14,504 nt of DNA, from NCBI GenBank assembly GCA_900549955.1, contig URQH01000031.1, positions 1 to 14,504 on the forward strand, read 5' to 3'. The DNA comes from an uncultured Eubacteriales bacterium. GTDB lineage: Bacteria > Bacillota > Clostridia > Christensenellales > CAG-138. The notes beneath the pieces were generated by a model that worked only from the letters and a program-made list of their open reading frames with translations, had not been told where the DNA came from and did no database searches. Of this stretch, positions 13,957 to 14,504 are shown piece by piece. The position numbers and the translations under genes were made by a program. Each line of letters begins with the position of its first letter. The stretch's first letter is position 1.

Positions 13957-14466
13957 TCAAAACCGCGCCGCGGCCAGCGCAAGCGCCGTCACGACGCCGG
14001 CCGCCATGGCCGCGAGCGAAACGGGCACGGCAAAGCGCGTCTTGCGGATGCCGACCGCGCCGAAGTAGAGCGCGACCTCGTAAAAGATCGTCTCCGAGCT
14101 GCCCATCAGCACGCTGGCGGTAAAGCCGGCCCGGGAATCCGGCCCGTACTCTGCAAACAGCTCCGAGAGCGTGGCCATCGCCGCGCTGCCGGAGAAGGGC
14201 CTGAGCAGGATGAGCGGCAGCAGCGACGCGTCAAAGCCCAGGCCGGCGCAGGCCGGCGCAAGCAGCCGCACCAGCAGGTCGAACAGGCCGCTGTCGCGCA
14301 TCGTGCCGATGGCGATGAGCATCGCGGACAGGCACGGCAGGATCTTCAGCAGCACGGGCAGCCCCTCCGCCGCGCCCTCGACGAACGCCTCGTACACGTC
14401 CACCCGCCGCACCAGCCCATAGCCGATCACCGCCACGAACAGCAGCGGGACGAGCGCGGCGCTCAT
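13957..14466 (-). CDS. spmB: Spore maturation protein SpmB
   Basis: A 169-aa membrane protein with a nucleoside recognition (Gate) domain, close in length to B. subtilis SpmB (about 178 aa). Typical parts are YEAFVEGAAEG, the LLRPFSGSAAM segment, the AEYGPDSRAGFTASVL block, MGSSETIFY and YFGAVGIRKTRF. About five hydrophobic segments are visible. In B. subtilis, SpmA and SpmB are needed for spore core dehydration and heat resistance, so this supports a spore-former. No good ribosome binding site precedes the ATG; it overlaps the stop of an upstream frame (ATGA), which suggests translational coupling. Confidence 0.88.
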   Translation of the reverse strand: MSAALVPLLFVAVIGYGLVRRVDVYEAFVEGAAEGLPVLLKILPCLSAMLIAIGTMRDSGLFDLLVRLLAPACAGLGFDASLLPLILLRPFSGSAAMATLSELFAEYGPDSRAGFTASVLMGSSETIFYEVALYFGAVGIRKTRFAVPVSLAAMAAGVVTALALAAARF

Positions 14467-14504
14467 GCCGCCGCCCGGCGCGCGCGCCGCGGCGCGCGGC
14501 GCGG
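14463..14504 (-). CDS. Partial upstream gene, probably the 3' end of spmA
   Basis: Thirteen Arg/Ala/Pro-rich codons run from the window edge to a TGA (14465-14463) that overlaps the spmB start as ATGA. The residues themselves are uninformative. The call rests on the usual spmA-spmB order and on the lack of a separate spmB ribosome binding site. Confidence 0.4.
   Translation of the reverse strand, partial: PRRAPRRARRAAA

Overview
The window looks like chromosome of a GC-rich, spore-forming Firmicute, probably class Clostridia. This rests on clear AAAGGAG/GGAGG ribosome binding sites, TATAAT/TACAAT promoters, strong T-tailed hairpin terminators, a LytR-CpsA-Psr (LCP) wall protein, a DtxR-type regulator and the spore maturation gene spmB. 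I cannot name genus or species. I see no rRNA, tRNA, CRISPR array, insertion sequence or prophage. No stretch over 300 bases lacks a gene.

Left part (1-3445). A DtxR-family metal-dependent repressor starts at a TTG at 171, behind its own promoter, and ends at a perfect hairpin terminator. Next is a minus-strand DUF1275 (YoaK-like) membrane protein. It diverges from a plus-strand pair: a DUF2804 protein overlapping a HAD hydrolase. The intergenic region between them carries GC-rich near-repeats that overlap both promoters. A two-way terminator separates the pair from the next gene.

Middle part (3446-9558). A minus-strand aldo/keto reductase with two 4Fe-4S motifs has a 34-bp tandem duplication at its 3' end. 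A large minus-strand LCP protein follows, with a site upstream that matches the WalR (YycF) cell-wall regulator box. Diverging from it is a plus-strand operon of three genes: a GT2 glycosyltransferase fused to a GtrA membrane domain, a membrane-anchored phosphodiester glycosidase (NAGPA family), and a small two-helix membrane protein.

Right part (9559-14504). A minus-strand PAP2 phosphatase diverges from a plus-strand peptidoglycan-binding plus NlpC/P60 enzyme. A minus-strand M15 (VanY-like) carboxypeptidase lipoprotein diverges from deoD (purine nucleoside phosphorylase). spmB lies at the right edge, with the probable tail of spmA beyond it.

Seven genes between 4815 and 12941 point to the cell envelope: polymer attachment (LCP), lipid-linked sugar synthesis and flipping (GT2-GtrA), sugar-phosphodiester cleavage (NAGPA), lipid-phosphate recycling (PAP2), and peptide trimming (NlpC/P60, M15). 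They lie in several transcription units, so a shared job is an inference. I did not find a convincing new defence or mobile system. The most interesting items are the WalR-like box, the glycosyltransferase/phosphodiester glycosidase operon, the repeat-rich divergent promoter, and several unusual protein features.
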